Assembly (NCBI RefSeq): GCF_947495285.1
Contig: NZ_CANLXZ010000015.1
Location: forward strand, 1-64,000
Source of the DNA: an uncultured Nonlabens sp.
Lineage (GTDB): Bacteria > Bacteroidota > Bacteroidia > Flavobacteriales > Flavobacteriaceae
Length of the DNA: 64,000 bases
Reading direction: 5' to 3'
Shown here: piece after piece, positions 1 through 10,159 of the stretch
Numbering within the stretch: position 1 is the first letter of the stretch
Layout: each line of letters starts with the position of its first letter
Program-made: the position numbers and the translations under genes
Notes under the pieces: model-generated
What the model was told of the DNA's origin: nothing
Databases searched by the model: none
The model's input: the letters and a program-made list of their open reading frames with translations, nothing else

Positions 1-69
1 CAAACTATAAAATCAATCACAGGAAATCATCATTATCTAAAAGCTTTTTATGCGGCATTTAAGAACTAA
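1..69 (+). CDS. Possible C-terminal end of a gene entering from the left
   Basis: The first frame is open from base 1 to a TAA at 67-69 and reads as 22 codons ending in LKAFYAAFKN. It could be the tail of a gene that begins before the window. The fragment is too short to assign to a family, and an open stretch of this length can occur by chance. Confidence 0.25.
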   Translation, partial: QTIKSITGNHHYLKAFYAAFKN

Positions 70-308
70 ATTGGTATTATTTCTTAAAACGCATTTAATA
101 ACTTTCTATTTGATGTGTTTAAGTTTAAAAAGGGGTGTTGTTAAGAATTATCTATTAAAAAGTATTTTACCGTCTCATTTTTTTTTTAGAGATTATAAAG
201 TCAGTACCATTTCATGTATATTAAGATTAAAAACAAGGCAATTAACCTTGCTATAAATAGGTGTACCACTCAGAGAATATGTAATATTGCAAATATCAAA
301 AAATAGCT

Positions 309-911
309 ATGTCAGATTTACGTAAACAGTTAGAAGATCGATCAGGAAACTCTTGTGAGCTTTGTGCTGCAACAGATACACTAGAAGTAAAGGTTAACCT
401 GGATACTTATCAAGTACCAGATTCTCCTAAGAACGTTAAAGAAACCGCTATTCTAGCTTGCGAGACGTGTAGAACACAGCTAGAAGATGAATCTCTAGTA
501 GACTCAAATCACTGGCGAGCACTTAATGATTCTATGTGGAGTCCAGTACCTGCTGTACAAGTAGTTGTTTACCGCATGTTAGATCAATTAAGGCCTCATG
601 GATGGCCTGTAGACCTTATTGATATGATGTATCTAGAGGACAGTACTAAACAATGGGCTGAGGATGGAATACACCGTGGTCCTAAAATCATTCATAAAGA
701 TGTAAATGGTAATATTCTTCAAAGAGGTGATAGTATCGTAATAATTAAAGATTTACCAGTTAAAGGTTCAAGTCTTATTGCAAAGCGAGGTACAGCGGTA
801 CGTAATATCTCTCTAGTACACGATAACGCAAACCAGATAGAAGGTAAGGTAGGACCTACACAAGTGGTATTATTAACTCAATTTGTAAAGAAAACTTCTA
901 AAGAAGATTAG
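309..911 (+). CDS. PhnA domain protein (YjdM-like)
   Basis: A 200-residue cytosolic protein. Two CxxC pairs near the N-terminus (C16/C19 and C51/C54) look like a zinc ribbon. The C-terminal third, from about residue 130, carries the PhnA domain with the NGNxLQRGDSI and VKGSS..AKRGT signatures. PhnA/YjdM proteins were named for a phosphonate operon, but most members have no proven role in phosphonate metabolism and none is implied by the neighbours. It is a lone gene, convergent with the DNA methyltransferase downstream. Its apparent intrinsic terminator (949-978) lies inside the 3' coding part of that neighbour. Family assignment is firm; function is unknown. Confidence 0.88.
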   Translation: MSDLRKQLEDRSGNSCELCAATDTLEVKVNLDTYQVPDSPKNVKETAILACETCRTQLEDESLVDSNHWRALNDSMWSPVPAVQVVVYRMLDQLRPHGWPVDLIDMMYLEDSTKQWAEDGIHRGPKIIHKDVNGNILQRGDSIVIIKDLPVKGSSLIAKRGTAVRNISLVHDNANQIEGKVGPTQVVLLTQFVKKTSKED

Positions 912-915
912 AAAT

Positions 916-1449
916 TTAAAACAGACTTTGTTGCCCATTTGATAAATCAACTCCTTCCATGTGAAGGAGTTTTTTTTTGGCAGGTAGTCCACCAGCATAT
1001 CCGGTTAAAGATCCATCGGCACCTATAATGCGGTGACATGGTATAATTATAGATATGGTATTTGCTCCATTTGCAGCAGCTACTGCACGTATGGCTTTTT
1101 CATTATTTAGCTTTCGCGAAAGCGTAACATAACTACAAGTCTCTCCATAAGGAATAGTCTGTAGAGATTTCCATACTATTTTTTGAAAATCTGTACCGAG
1201 AAGTAATAGCGGTACATCAAATTTATGAAGATCACCTTTAAAATAGAGATCTAATTGTTTTATAGTAAATTCTAGAAGTGAGTGTTTTCCTTCTTCATAA
1301 TTAGAATTTAAACTACTTTTAATACGAGAGTCTATCTGGTTGCGTTTTTTTCTATAGCGCCAGTCTGCTAGGCACAATTGATCTTTATAGACGCCTAGAA
1401 TTAATTCACCTACAGGAGATTTATAATAGGTTGTAATAATGTTATTCAT
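916..1449 (-). CDS. ogt: Methylated-DNA--protein-cysteine S-methyltransferase
   Basis: Repairs O6-alkylguanine by moving the alkyl group to its own cysteine. The active-site motif IPCHR is present with C138, followed by the usual G-x-LTGYAGGLPAKKKLL segment. At 177 residues it is a normal single-domain Ogt. The reading frame extends upstream to 1473, but I choose the ATG at 1449-1447 because the resulting N-terminus (MNNIITTYYKSPVG) matches the family. That start overlaps the end of the upstream permease gene by 8 bp, suggesting translational coupling. A GCTTTCGCGAAAGC palindrome at 1110-1123 lies in frame and encodes part of TLSRKL. Confidence 0.93.
   Translation of the reverse strand: MNNIITTYYKSPVGELILGVYKDQLCLADWRYRKKRNQIDSRIKSSLNSNYEEGKHSLLEFTIKQLDLYFKGDLHKFDVPLLLLGTDFQKIVWKSLQTIPYGETCSYVTLSRKLNNEKAIRAVAAANGANTISIIIPCHRIIGADGSLTGYAGGLPAKKKLLHMEGVDLSNGQQSLF
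949..978 (+). terminator. Intrinsic terminator for the PhnA gene, inside the convergent gene
   Basis: A 9-bp inverted repeat (AACTCCTTC at 949-957 and GAAGGAGTT at 963-971, 5-nt loop) is followed by a run of T through 978 on the plus strand. It sits 38 bp after the PhnA stop, within the coding sequence of the minus-strand methyltransferase. Confidence 0.7.
1110..1123. repeat. GCTTTCGCGAAAGC palindrome, copy 1 (in ogt)
   Basis: Exact 14-bp palindrome inside ogt, read there as part of LSRKL. One of ten exact copies in the window. Confidence 0.9.
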
Positions 1450-2683
1450 AACGCAATGACTCGATAGGGTCAAGTCTTGCAGCTTTAATAGCAGGTATAA
1501 GACCAGATGCTATAGCTATGACTATAGATACTATGGTTGCTGCAATAATCGCACTCCACGGTATTTCAAACGGTATTTCAAATCCAGAAGAGACTATAAA
1601 ACCTATTAACATACCTAGTAAAATACCTAAAAAGCTGCCATACTGACTTATTAAAAAGGTCTCAATAAAGAATTGCCATGAGATGGTACTACGTTTTGCC
1701 CCTAGAGCTTTTCTTACACCTATTTCCCTGGTGCGCTCAGTTACTGAAACGAGCATGATATTCATTAATGCTATAGAAGAGCCAAAGATGGTAATGACAC
1801 TTATTATAATAGCGGCAAAATTTAAAATTCCTTTTAGATCATCTAACTGACTCATTAATTGGTCACTTTGTATCACACCAAAGTTAGTAGTCTCTACAGG
1901 TGATAGACCTCTTATATTACGCATAAGAACAAGAGCCTGATCCTTTGCTGCATCCATAAGATTCTGATCAAATACCTTAACACTTAAATCATAATTAATG
2001 TTAGGAGAGGTGTAAATACCACGGGCAACATCGATAGGTATTAATACACGTAAATCTACGTTGTTACCAAAGGTAGAACCCTTTGCCTCTAGTACACCTA
2101 CTACGGTAAATTTATTACCTCTTATACTTAGTGTCTTACCTACAGGATTTAATCCTTGAAATAGTTCTTCTTCCATATCACTACCTATGATACAGACTTT
2201 GGACTTATTTTTAATATCTAGAGAAGAGAACATGCGTCCTTCTCCTAGTTTAATCCCTGCATTTTCTGCATAATGCTCGTTAACACCTGCAACGATTACG
2301 TTAGGTTTTGTTTTACGGTCTTCACTTTTTACCTCTGCTGCTCTAGTGGCCTGAAAAGAAAGTCCTACCTGTGTATAAGCTGGGTCGTATAATTCTTCAA
2401 ATTCCTTAACTTCTCTATAAGTAATGATAGGATTTACAATAGTACGCTCGTTACCACCACGTCGTTGAAACGTTTGTGCATACCGTTGTATGTAAAACGT
2501 ATTAGTTCCTATTCCAGAAAATCCATTAGAAAGAGTAGAGGATAATGCATTTACAGAACTAAGTATTCCTACTAGGGCGGTTATACCTATGGCTATTATG
2601 ATAATGGTAAGTATGGTACGCAACAACTGTCCTTTAATACTCTGTTGTGCGATGCTTATATTTTGGCGTAGTAATCCTAACAT
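1442..2683 (-). CDS. MacB/FtsX-type ABC transporter permease
   Basis: A 413-residue inner-membrane protein. An N-terminal transmembrane helix (about 20-45) is followed by a large periplasmic MacB_PCD-like domain (about 50-270). Three C-terminal helices form the FtsX domain, with the conserved cytoplasmic loop TERTREIGVRKALGAKR. Such permeases pair with a LolD/MacB-type ATPase to move lipoproteins, peptides or drugs by mechanotransmission, but no ATPase gene adjoins it here, so the substrate is open. It is cotranscribed with ogt, whose start it overlaps. Confidence 0.88.
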   Translation of the reverse strand: MLGLLRQNISIAQQSIKGQLLRTILTIIIIAIGITALVGILSSVNALSSTLSNGFSGIGTNTFYIQRYAQTFQRRGGNERTIVNPIITYREVKEFEELYDPAYTQVGLSFQATRAAEVKSEDRKTKPNVIVAGVNEHYAENAGIKLGEGRMFSSLDIKNKSKVCIIGSDMEEELFQGLNPVGKTLSIRGNKFTVVGVLEAKGSTFGNNVDLRVLIPIDVARGIYTSPNINYDLSVKVFDQNLMDAAKDQALVLMRNIRGLSPVETTNFGVIQSDQLMSQLDDLKGILNFAAIIISVITIFGSSIALMNIMLVSVTERTREIGVRKALGAKRSTISWQFFIETFLISQYGSFLGILLGMLIGFIVSSGFEIPFEIPWSAIIAATIVSIVIAIASGLIPAIKAARLDPIESLRYE

Positions 2684-2780
2684 GGAAGTAAGACTTATAA
2701 ATCGATAGAAAGTTACAAGATCTAGCTGTAAATTATCTTTTTATTAAAATTAGTTTATGAACAAGCATGAGATAACTGTT

Positions 2781-2788
2781 TATATTTG
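2781..2788 (+). promoter_or_regulatory. Possible Bacteroidota -7 element upstream of hisS
   Basis: TATATTTG fits the TAnnTTTG -7 consensus of this phylum and lies 18 bp before the hisS start codon. No clear -33 TTG was seen at the right distance, so this is a tentative call. Confidence 0.4.
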
Positions 2789-2805
2789 CATTCTTAAAAA
2801 TTATT

Positions 2806-4176
2806 ATGGCAAAGAAACCATCCATTCCTAAAGGTACAAGAGATTTTAGTCCACTAGAAGTACAGCGCAGGCAGTACATCATGAATAAAATTCAGCATCA
2901 TTTTGAGTTGTATGGATTCATGCCTATAGAAACACCTAGTTTTGAGAATTCTGATACCTTAATGGGTAAGTATGGTGAAGAAGGTGATCGTCTTATATTT
3001 AAAATTTTAAATAGTGGTGAGTATCTTAAAAAAACTAGTCCAGAACTATTAGAAACTGGAAAAGAAAACCAGCTGACTTCACAAATTTCAGAAAAAGCAC
3101 TGCGTTATGATCTTACCGTACCATTTGCTAGGTATGTAGTACAACATCAAAACGATATCACGTTCCCATTTAAGCGTTACCAAATGCAAAATGTATGGCG
3201 TGCAGATAGACCACAGAAAGGACGTTTTAGAGAATTTACACAATGTGATGCAGACGTAGTAGGAAGTAATTCTTTATTACAAGAAGTAGAACTGGTACAA
3301 TTATATGATGCTGTTTTTACAGATTTAAATCTTAAAGCGTGCACTATAAAAATTAACAACCGTAAGGTTCTTGCTGGTATTGCCCAGGTAATAGGAGCTG
3401 ACGATAAGTTGATAGATTTTACAGTAGCTCTAGATAAACTAGATAAGATAGGTAAAGAGAAGGTGCAAGAAGAGATGCTTTCTAAGGGAATAGATCAAAA
3501 AGCGATTGACCTTTTAGATCCTGTTTTCTCTCTTACAGGTAGCTATGCAGATAAGATTGCAAGCATGAAAGTGTTGCTTAAAGATTCTCAAATAGGGCTC
3601 AAGGGTATTGAAGAATTAGAATTTATCAATTCTTCTATTACTCAAATGCCGTTAAAAAGTGCTGTTCTAGATCTAGACATCACACTTGCACGTGGGCTTA
3701 ATTATTACACAGGCTGTATTTTTGAGGTGGCCGCGCCAGAAGGTGTTGCGATGGGAAGTATAGGCGGTGGTGGTCGTTATGATGACCTTACCGGTATATT
3801 CGGTTTAAAAGATGTGAGTGGTGTAGGTATCAGTTTTGGACTGGACCGTATTTATTTAGTGATAGAACAATTAAATCTATTCCCAGACTCTGTAAGAGCA
3901 GGAGTAGAGGTGCTGTTTATTAACTTCGGTAAGTCTGAATCGCAATATTGTGCTGGATGGTTATCTCGCTTTCGCGAAAGCGGTATTAAAACAGAGCTCT
4001 ATCCAGATAGTGCAAAAATGAAGAAACAAATGAGCTATGCAGACCGTAATGCCATACCTTATGTAATTCTAGCTGGTGAGAATGAGATAAATGATGGTAA
4101 GCTTAATTTAAAGAATATGGCTAGTGGTGAACAACTACAATTAACACCAGAAGATATTATATCTAGGCTTAGATAA
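2806..4176 (+). CDS. hisS: Histidine--tRNA ligase
   Basis: Class II aminoacyl-tRNA synthetase charging tRNA-His. At 456 residues it has motif 1 (GTRDFSP at the N-terminus), motif 2 region (RYDLTVPFARYV, then FKRYQMQNVWRADRPQKGRFREF), the histidine signature LARGLNYYTG and motif 3 (GGGGRYDDL...GISFGLDRI). The C-terminal anticodon-binding domain follows. An exact palindrome copy at 3967-3982 is read in frame as RFRES in the anticodon-binding domain. The gene stands alone with its own promoter and a downstream hairpin. Confidence 0.97.
   Translation: MAKKPSIPKGTRDFSPLEVQRRQYIMNKIQHHFELYGFMPIETPSFENSDTLMGKYGEEGDRLIFKILNSGEYLKKTSPELLETGKENQLTSQISEKALRYDLTVPFARYVVQHQNDITFPFKRYQMQNVWRADRPQKGRFREFTQCDADVVGSNSLLQEVELVQLYDAVFTDLNLKACTIKINNRKVLAGIAQVIGADDKLIDFTVALDKLDKIGKEKVQEEMLSKGIDQKAIDLLDPVFSLTGSYADKIASMKVLLKDSQIGLKGIEELEFINSSITQMPLKSAVLDLDITLARGLNYYTGCIFEVAAPEGVAMGSIGGGGRYDDLTGIFGLKDVSGVGISFGLDRIYLVIEQLNLFPDSVRAGVEVLFINFGKSESQYCAGWLSRFRESGIKTELYPDSAKMKKQMSYADRNAIPYVILAGENEINDGKLNLKNMASGEQLQLTPEDIISRLR
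3967..3982. repeat. GCTTTCGCGAAAGC palindrome, copy 2 (in hisS)
   Basis: Exact core at 3968-3981 with one extra matching base pair on each side. In frame in hisS as RFRES. Confidence 0.9.
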
Positions 4177-4200
4177 ACTGTAGATTTTTAATATAACACA

Positions 4201-4231
4201 AAAGCCTTTGAAATTTTTCAAAGGCTTTTTT
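4201..4231. terminator. Bidirectional terminator between hisS and the T9SS protein
   Basis: A 13-bp perfect inverted repeat (AAAGCCTTTGAAA at 4201-4213, TTTCAAAGGCTTT at 4216-4228) has T-runs on the plus side and A-runs on the minus side. It lies between two convergent genes and can serve both. Confidence 0.8.
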
Positions 4232-4253
4232 CATTATATAGTATGCTGTTTCT

Positions 4254-7200
4254 TTATTTGATAATCACCTTGCGAGATTGTAAACCATAGTTAGTGTCTA
4301 ATACTATGATGTAATTACCACTTGCGAGATCTCCTATGTTCACAGTGATAACACTTTCTTGATTTGTAACGTCCCAAGTTTTCACCTGCTGTCCTAACAT
4401 ATTAGTAAGTGTCAAAGTTTCTACTAGAATCTCTTGTCCTTTTTTTACATGTAGAGTTTCTGCATCGTTAGGCGTGTAGACGATAAGATCATTTTCTTGT
4501 AAAATAGCATCTTCACTACCTAAAGTTACTGGATCACTAAAAACTATAGAATAACGTGTAGAGTTAATTCCTGCCGCAAGACTCGGGCTGTTATAATCAC
4601 CGTTCATTAAATCGGTGTAGGTATTTTGTACAGCGTCTTTTAGATAGATTTTTTGTGTTGATTCTACATTTTTAATTTCATCCAGTTTTATAGTAATACT
4701 TCCTGCTCCATCTAGTTTTACCATAAGAGGTAATTCTGTTAAAGGATCTATGGCATTAATACCTTGAATAGTTAGGTTTTGATTTCCTAAGATAAATGCC
4801 ATATCGTCTATTTGTTCGTCTATTTGAACTCCATCAAATGCATTATCATAATTCATAGAAGCATTAGAATCTACTGTAAGTAATAGTTGTCTATGAATAG
4901 TGTTAGGACTATCAAAGCCTAATCTGATTTTAGGTCTAAGATCATTAATGTTGTTATAATCATTATGAGTACTATTACCAGTATGACTAGCACCAGGTGC
5001 CGCAACAAATAAACTACTTCCTGATGCTTCTGTCACAAAGTTTCTTTGATCGTTTCTAAATTTTATAGTACCATCTGTAATACCGGTTACAAAGAAGCCT
5101 TGGGCAACTGGTACAAAACGTTCTGGACGTTTAGTAGGAATACCTCCTTGATTCACATCAGGATTAGAGGTTCCTATAGTAGCGTTTACCACACCACCAG
5201 AGTAGTTGTACATCGCATAGCCACCTTGATAACTAGATAGTATATGCGTGTTTCCACCCCAGTGCTCCCAAAAGTATAAGGTACCATCTAGGTTAGGGTT
5301 ATCTGATATAAATTCATGCGTGTCTAATGCGCTAGGGTAAGGATTACCTATTAAATAGTCATTACCAGCATTAATGGCAAGATCGATATCTCCATTATTA
5401 GGTTTACCTACAAATACATAATTCTGCTCTGTAATAGATCCTGTTCCTTTCATCGTCCAGCCTTCTCCTGTATTCATAGATCCATTAGGTCCAGCATATT
5501 GCCAGTTTGAATACGTATCACTTACTAAGTTACTGTATTTGTACAACCATCTACCAGAAATAGTCGCTGCAGTTAATGCATTTCCTGGAGTACCGTCTCT
5601 TACACCGGTACCGGTCCAATTCAGGTCTCTAGGATTATTTGCTAGAGTACCATCTTTGAGCACATCATCTAGGGTAAATCCATTATTATTACTATTAATA
5701 TTCTTAATACTTACAGGAGAACTCCAGTAGTTATAATCATATGTAATACCAGTTCCTTGTTGATCTCTTTCTATAAAGCCAGTTATAGAGTCTAATAAGT
5801 CACTATCTGCTATTTGAACTAGTTGAGACTCTCCTTTAAGATCAATAGAACCTTGTAGATCTAGAACATGAGTTATAGTAAGCCCATGATCGTTATCTAC
5901 ATTCATTTCATTACTTTCTACAAATAAACCTAGTAAAGTAATATCTGTGTTAGTAATATTTACTTCGTCTTTTGTTTTAACGATGTTCCAGTTTATTTTT
6001 TCAACTACTCCATTTATTATTCTTGTGCTTCCTGGTGTATATAGAAGAGAGCCATTTTCCCAACTAGAAGTGTTTTCCCAATCTCCATTTGCATCACTTA
6101 TGTAAGGTAATGGAGCTGTTTGATTTTTCAATTCAAAGTAATTATCATTTGCCATTCTAGCATATCCCTTATTAACGGATTGATCATTTAATGCAGTACC
6201 TATAAAACTGTTCATACTGTAGTACGCAGTAAGTGAATTCCAATTAATACCAGACATATCATTCTTAGTAATGGTAGAAGGTATGGTTTTACCAGCGACA
6301 AAATTTGAATTCTCTTGTAATTCTTGATTCATTATAAATCTTATTTGAGTCTGAGTTAAGGCAATGTCCCACATTCTAATCTCGTCTATTTCTCCCTTAA
6401 AATGGTCATGTGTAGTTTCATCTTCATCAATTCTAGCCCCTATACCTAATAAGTTACTATCTGCCAAAGGATTAGTGAATGCTTGTTGAATGTCTAATAC
6501 ACCATCTATATATATTTTTGCAGTAGTCCCATCATAAGAAAAACCTACGTGTCTCCAGATACCATCACTTAAAGCGGTATTAGAAACCATTTCTTGTAAA
6601 GTACTTCCATTCCATCTGAGAGAAATGCGATTATCATTCTTTAGCGACAATTGAAAACCAGAGCCGTTGGTTCTTTTAGCAACTATAGTTCTCTCAGTAT
6701 TTGTACTGTTAAGACCTGTACTAAGTACCCACGCACTAGTAGAAAAATTGCTACCTAAACCTTGAGGATTATCAATGATCATGTGATCATCTACACCATC
6801 AAAAGAAATACTTCTATCTTCAAACTTTACATCGGTAATACCTAATGTGAAGTATTTGATTCCATCAAAGTTATATGAAGCTCTCTCATAAGCACCATCA
6901 TTATAAAAGAATCTAGTTTCTAGGTTTGTTGTAAAATTAGCGTCATCTGCAATGATCAATACGTATTCTCTATTAGTAGTCAAAGCTGGTAAGCCAGAAA
7001 AGTCAGATGTCGCTACTCTTACTTCTGTGGTTGCAATGTCCGTAGACGTCTTTTCTTCTATTTTCCATATGCGATTTATTCTGGTAAGGCTAGTAGAAAC
7101 AGAATTTGCTGTACCTAGATCATGATTAATGACTGCAGAGTAGGTATTTAAGTCCTGACCATTATGACCCCAAAAAAGAAAATCTTTATCGTTTTCAAAT

Positions 7201-9605
7201 AATTCTAAGTTTTGTGAGCCTAGATCTTCAACTTTATCTAGACCTATGGCGATTATACTTGTAGAGTTTTCACTTTTAGATTGCTTTTGCAGTAATTCAG
7301 ATTTATCGTCACGCGCTAATGCAGCAACATCATAATTAAATTGTGTGTTTGATCCATAATTCCATACGATATTATTATCAGAATCTAGATAATCCCAATC
7401 GGCTCTATGATGATTTAGGGTGCTATTGGGTTTATGTAAAGAGACTCCATTTTTTATTGCTAGATATGAATAAATTTTTTGTTGTACGAGTTCTGATTTT
7501 CTATCTCGGTAACTGAAAACCTCTGTAATCTCGCCATTGAGGTGTGTTTCAAATGGTAAACCGTTTAATTGATACCTACCGACTGCTAGGTAGAAAGGTT
7601 TATTAGTGAAACCACTGAAATTTAATGTCTCTCTAGTTACTTGGGTTACACCTGTCTGATTATCAACTCTACGACCATTCAAATATATTTCAGTTTGGTC
7701 ATTTGCAGGATTGTTTTTTACGTTAAGAATGTGAACATCATCAAACGTTGCTGTAGCATCAGACAGTGCTCTACCATAGCTTCCATCTGCAGGGTTATTT
7801 TCAGATACTGTACCAACACTATGTGCGATGACCTCGTCATCATAACGTGCTGAAACAGGTCCCCATCCTAATCCTGAAGGATCTTTTGCTGGATTAACAG
7901 AAGCAAATTTTGCTCCCAGTAACATGGTCTCTCCAGCTAGTGCTGTTGTCATGTCTATACTACTTCTAACCACTATCCAGTAATCGTTTGAATTAAATCC
8001 TCCTTTACCTCGTAAATGTTGTTGTTGAGACCTATCAAATGCAACGGTAGAATTAAAATTAATATTGTTAGTCACATTATTAGCAAAAACAGGTGCACTT
8101 GCTGGCACTTCAAATGCATCGTTATCTAATGCTCGATCTTCCCATAAGGGTAATAAAGAACCATCTGTAGATACAATATCTTGCGATCTTAACCATAAAG
8201 TAAGATCATCTTTTACATCTGCTGGACCGTTAGAAGCAATATCTGGAATAATTTTACGTCCAGTAATAATAATATTGTCAAAAAGAACCCCATCATCAGA
8301 ATTATAAAAGTCACTTGCAAAAGCGACTCTCATCCTAAAATTAGGATTATTAGCAGCTATATTAGGTAAATTGTGACTCGCTTCTTCAAATCTACTTAAT
8401 GAAGTATTTAAATTTGAATTATCACCAGTCCAGCCATCTGCATTATTTGCAAAACCATCTACATCTCCAGAATTATACCAGTTCTCACCAGACGCATTTG
8501 TGCCTAAGGTACTCCAGGTAATTCCACCATTAATGCTATATTGTACTCGCATACCGTCGTCTGGGTCGTTAGTATTAGTCCTGAAATCTATCCAAAATTT
8601 TAAATCTGTATAACCTAATGTGGAAATGATAGGGCTAGTAACGGTTGCTCTAGCGTTAGATGGGAAATTGTTCCAGTTATCTGTATACCAGTAATCACCT
8701 TCGCCTTTTTCATTAAAAACAGTTCCTAGACTAAATTCAAAACCATTTATAGAAGTTGAAGTCCATCCACCTGCACCAGCATCAAAATTTTCATAATAAA
8801 GTGTAGATAAGGGATTTACAGAGCTAGCTGTGATATTAAAACGATAAATAGATTCGTCGGTATCGTTAGAACTAAATTCGATAGTAGCATTACTAGAACC
8901 TAGTAAGTTGCGAGAGAATGCTACAGTGAAATCACTAGATGAACCAGGAGCGATGCTACTTATAGGCTGTGAGGTTATTGTAAAGTCTGCAGCATTAATA
9001 CCTACTATATTTATAGGTGTACCTGTTAAAGTAAGTGCACCAGTCCCAGTATTTTCAATTGTAAACGTTTTTGATATGGTAGATGTACCGTCTGCAGTAC
9101 CCAAGTCAGTAAAATCTGCTGTATTGGGAGTAATATCGTTATTTGAAATACTCAATCCATTTCCTGTAACATCTATTTCTGGAACAGATGCACAACCACC
9201 ACCAGAAACGTTAAAGAAAAATGAAGAGCCACTTTGACCTGCTCCTATAGTAGAAGTTAAAATAGGATTTCCACCAGAGTTTACAGTAACAGAACTAGAG
9301 CCCCACCCATTGTTAAATCTATCAAACAATCGGACTCTATAATTATTTCCATCAGGAAGACATCCTAAATCGATGGTAGTAGAATAAGATGTATTTGATC
9401 CATTATAACAGTTAGTAGGATTACAATACCTTCCTAATTCAAGTCCAGCAGGATTATAGATAAGGACATAATTTTGACCAGAATTAAAAGGCCAATTAAT
9501 ATCTAGAGCAACTCTACTAGTCTGTGCTATAGAAATTAAGCTAATTAGAAAGAATAAAATAAATGCTACGTGATGTTTATTTTTAGTTTGGGCAAATTTT
9601 TTCAT
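4254..9605 (-). CDS. Giant T9SS type A secreted multidomain protein
   Basis: A 1783-residue exported protein of unknown specific role. A Sec signal peptide occupies residues 1-28 (hydrophobic core then SIAQ). It is followed by a choice-of-anchor-D/ASH-like beta domain (about 140-262), a jelly-roll-like segment (about 270-450), a DUF8202-like region (about 465-760, with LWLRSQDI and YSYLAIKNGV) and a LamG/concanavalin-like domain (from about 925, SFDGVDDHM). A long T9SS-typical tail region comes next. The last 80 residues form a type A sorting domain (LTNMLGQQVKTW...ASGNYIIVLDTNYG..RKVIIK). It is a single gene with no operon partners. A sugar-binding or adhesive cell-surface role is inference. 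Confidence 0.88.
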   Translation of the reverse strand: MKKFAQTKNKHHVAFILFFLISLISIAQTSRVALDINWPFNSGQNYVLIYNPAGLELGRYCNPTNCYNGSNTSYSTTIDLGCLPDGNNYRVRLFDRFNNGWGSSSVTVNSGGNPILTSTIGAGQSGSSFFFNVSGGGCASVPEIDVTGNGLSISNNDITPNTADFTDLGTADGTSTISKTFTIENTGTGALTLTGTPINIVGINAADFTITSQPISSIAPGSSSDFTVAFSRNLLGSSNATIEFSSNDTDESIYRFNITASSVNPLSTLYYENFDAGAGGWTSTSINGFEFSLGTVFNEKGEGDYWYTDNWNNFPSNARATVTSPIISTLGYTDLKFWIDFRTNTNDPDDGMRVQYSINGGITWSTLGTNASGENWYNSGDVDGFANNADGWTGDNSNLNTSLSRFEEASHNLPNIAANNPNFRMRVAFASDFYNSDDGVLFDNIIITGRKIIPDIASNGPADVKDDLTLWLRSQDIVSTDGSLLPLWEDRALDNDAFEVPASAPVFANNVTNNINFNSTVAFDRSQQQHLRGKGGFNSNDYWIVVRSSIDMTTALAGETMLLGAKFASVNPAKDPSGLGWGPVSARYDDEVIAHSVGTVSENNPADGSYGRALSDATATFDDVHILNVKNNPANDQTEIYLNGRRVDNQTGVTQVTRETLNFSGFTNKPFYLAVGRYQLNGLPFETHLNGEITEVFSYRDRKSELVQQKIYSYLAIKNGVSLHKPNSTLNHHRADWDYLDSDNNIVWNYGSNTQFNYDVAALARDDKSELLQKQSKSENSTSIIAIGLDKVEDLGSQNLELFENDKDFLFWGHNGQDLNTYSAVINHDLGTANSVSTSLTRINRIWKIEEKTSTDIATTEVRVATSDFSGLPALTTNREYVLIIADDANFTTNLETRFFYNDGAYERASYNFDGIKYFTLGITDVKFEDRSISFDGVDDHMIIDNPQGLGSNFSTSAWVLSTGLNSTNTERTIVAKRTNGSGFQLSLKNDNRISLRWNGSTLQEMVSNTALSDGIWRHVGFSYDGTTAKIYIDGVLDIQQAFTNPLADSNLLGIGARIDEDETTHDHFKGEIDEIRMWDIALTQTQIRFIMNQELQENSNFVAGKTIPSTITKNDMSGINWNSLTAYYSMNSFIGTALNDQSVNKGYARMANDNYFELKNQTAPLPYISDANGDWENTSSWENGSLLYTPGSTRIINGVVEKINWNIVKTKDEVNITNTDITLLGLFVESNEMNVDNDHGLTITHVLDLQGSIDLKGESQLVQIADSDLLDSITGFIERDQQGTGITYDYNYWSSPVSIKNINSNNNGFTLDDVLKDGTLANNPRDLNWTGTGVRDGTPGNALTAATISGRWLYKYSNLVSDTYSNWQYAGPNGSMNTGEGWTMKGTGSITEQNYVFVGKPNNGDIDLAINAGNDYLIGNPYPSALDTHEFISDNPNLDGTLYFWEHWGGNTHILSSYQGGYAMYNYSGGVVNATIGTSNPDVNQGGIPTKRPERFVPVAQGFFVTGITDGTIKFRNDQRNFVTEASGSSLFVAAPGASHTGNSTHNDYNNINDLRPKIRLGFDSPNTIHRQLLLTVDSNASMNYDNAFDGVQIDEQIDDMAFILGNQNLTIQGINAIDPLTELPLMVKLDGAGSITIKLDEIKNVESTQKIYLKDAVQNTYTDLMNGDYNSPSLAAGINSTRYSIVFSDPVTLGSEDAILQENDLIVYTPNDAETLHVKKGQEILVETLTLTNMLGQQVKTWDVTNQESVITVNIGDLASGNYIIVLDTNYGLQSRKVIIK

Positions 9606-10159
9606 ATCTACTTAAAATTAAATTAGGGACAAACAAATATAAATACTATTTAACGTAATAATATGCATTTTATCAATTATTTCGTTTAATTACCTATATT
9701 TTTTACCATTCGTCCTAAATAGACTAAGTATACCATACTTAAAAAAGTTATTTTTACAATATTTAAAAACCTTATTATTAATTAATTAAATATTATAATT
9801 AAAATAAATACGAAATTTGTTTATTTTAACGTAATTAACAATTGTGAAAATATTAAAAAACCAGATGGATGAGGTAAAAATAATATTGAATAGGAGTGGG
9901 AGCACCTTAACACTATTAATGCCATGCTTTGTACCTACGTAGTTCACCTATTATATGGATAAGTATAAATGTCTAATTCTAGTAACTTCCATAAAATCTA
10001 AGAAGACTTAAATTTTATGGAATCATTCTCAAGAGCTTTGTGTGAAGTGGTTCTTTATGTTGCTATTTTATTGAAAAATGAAGAATTGGAAAATTACCTA
10101 GATCAACTCATACTCATATATCCAATATTTTCAATTAATTACTTTGATTTGCACAGAAC
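9606..10159. other. Intergenic, no gene seen
   Basis: Very AT-rich sequence upstream of the large T9SS gene, which presumably includes its promoter, running into the decayed insertion sequence. I see no open frame with protein-like composition on either strand. Confidence 0.5.

Noticed and set aside
50-256. 68-codon open frame near the left edge
   Set aside because: Composition is not protein-like, there is no family similarity and no ribosome binding site; most likely chance in AT-rich DNA.
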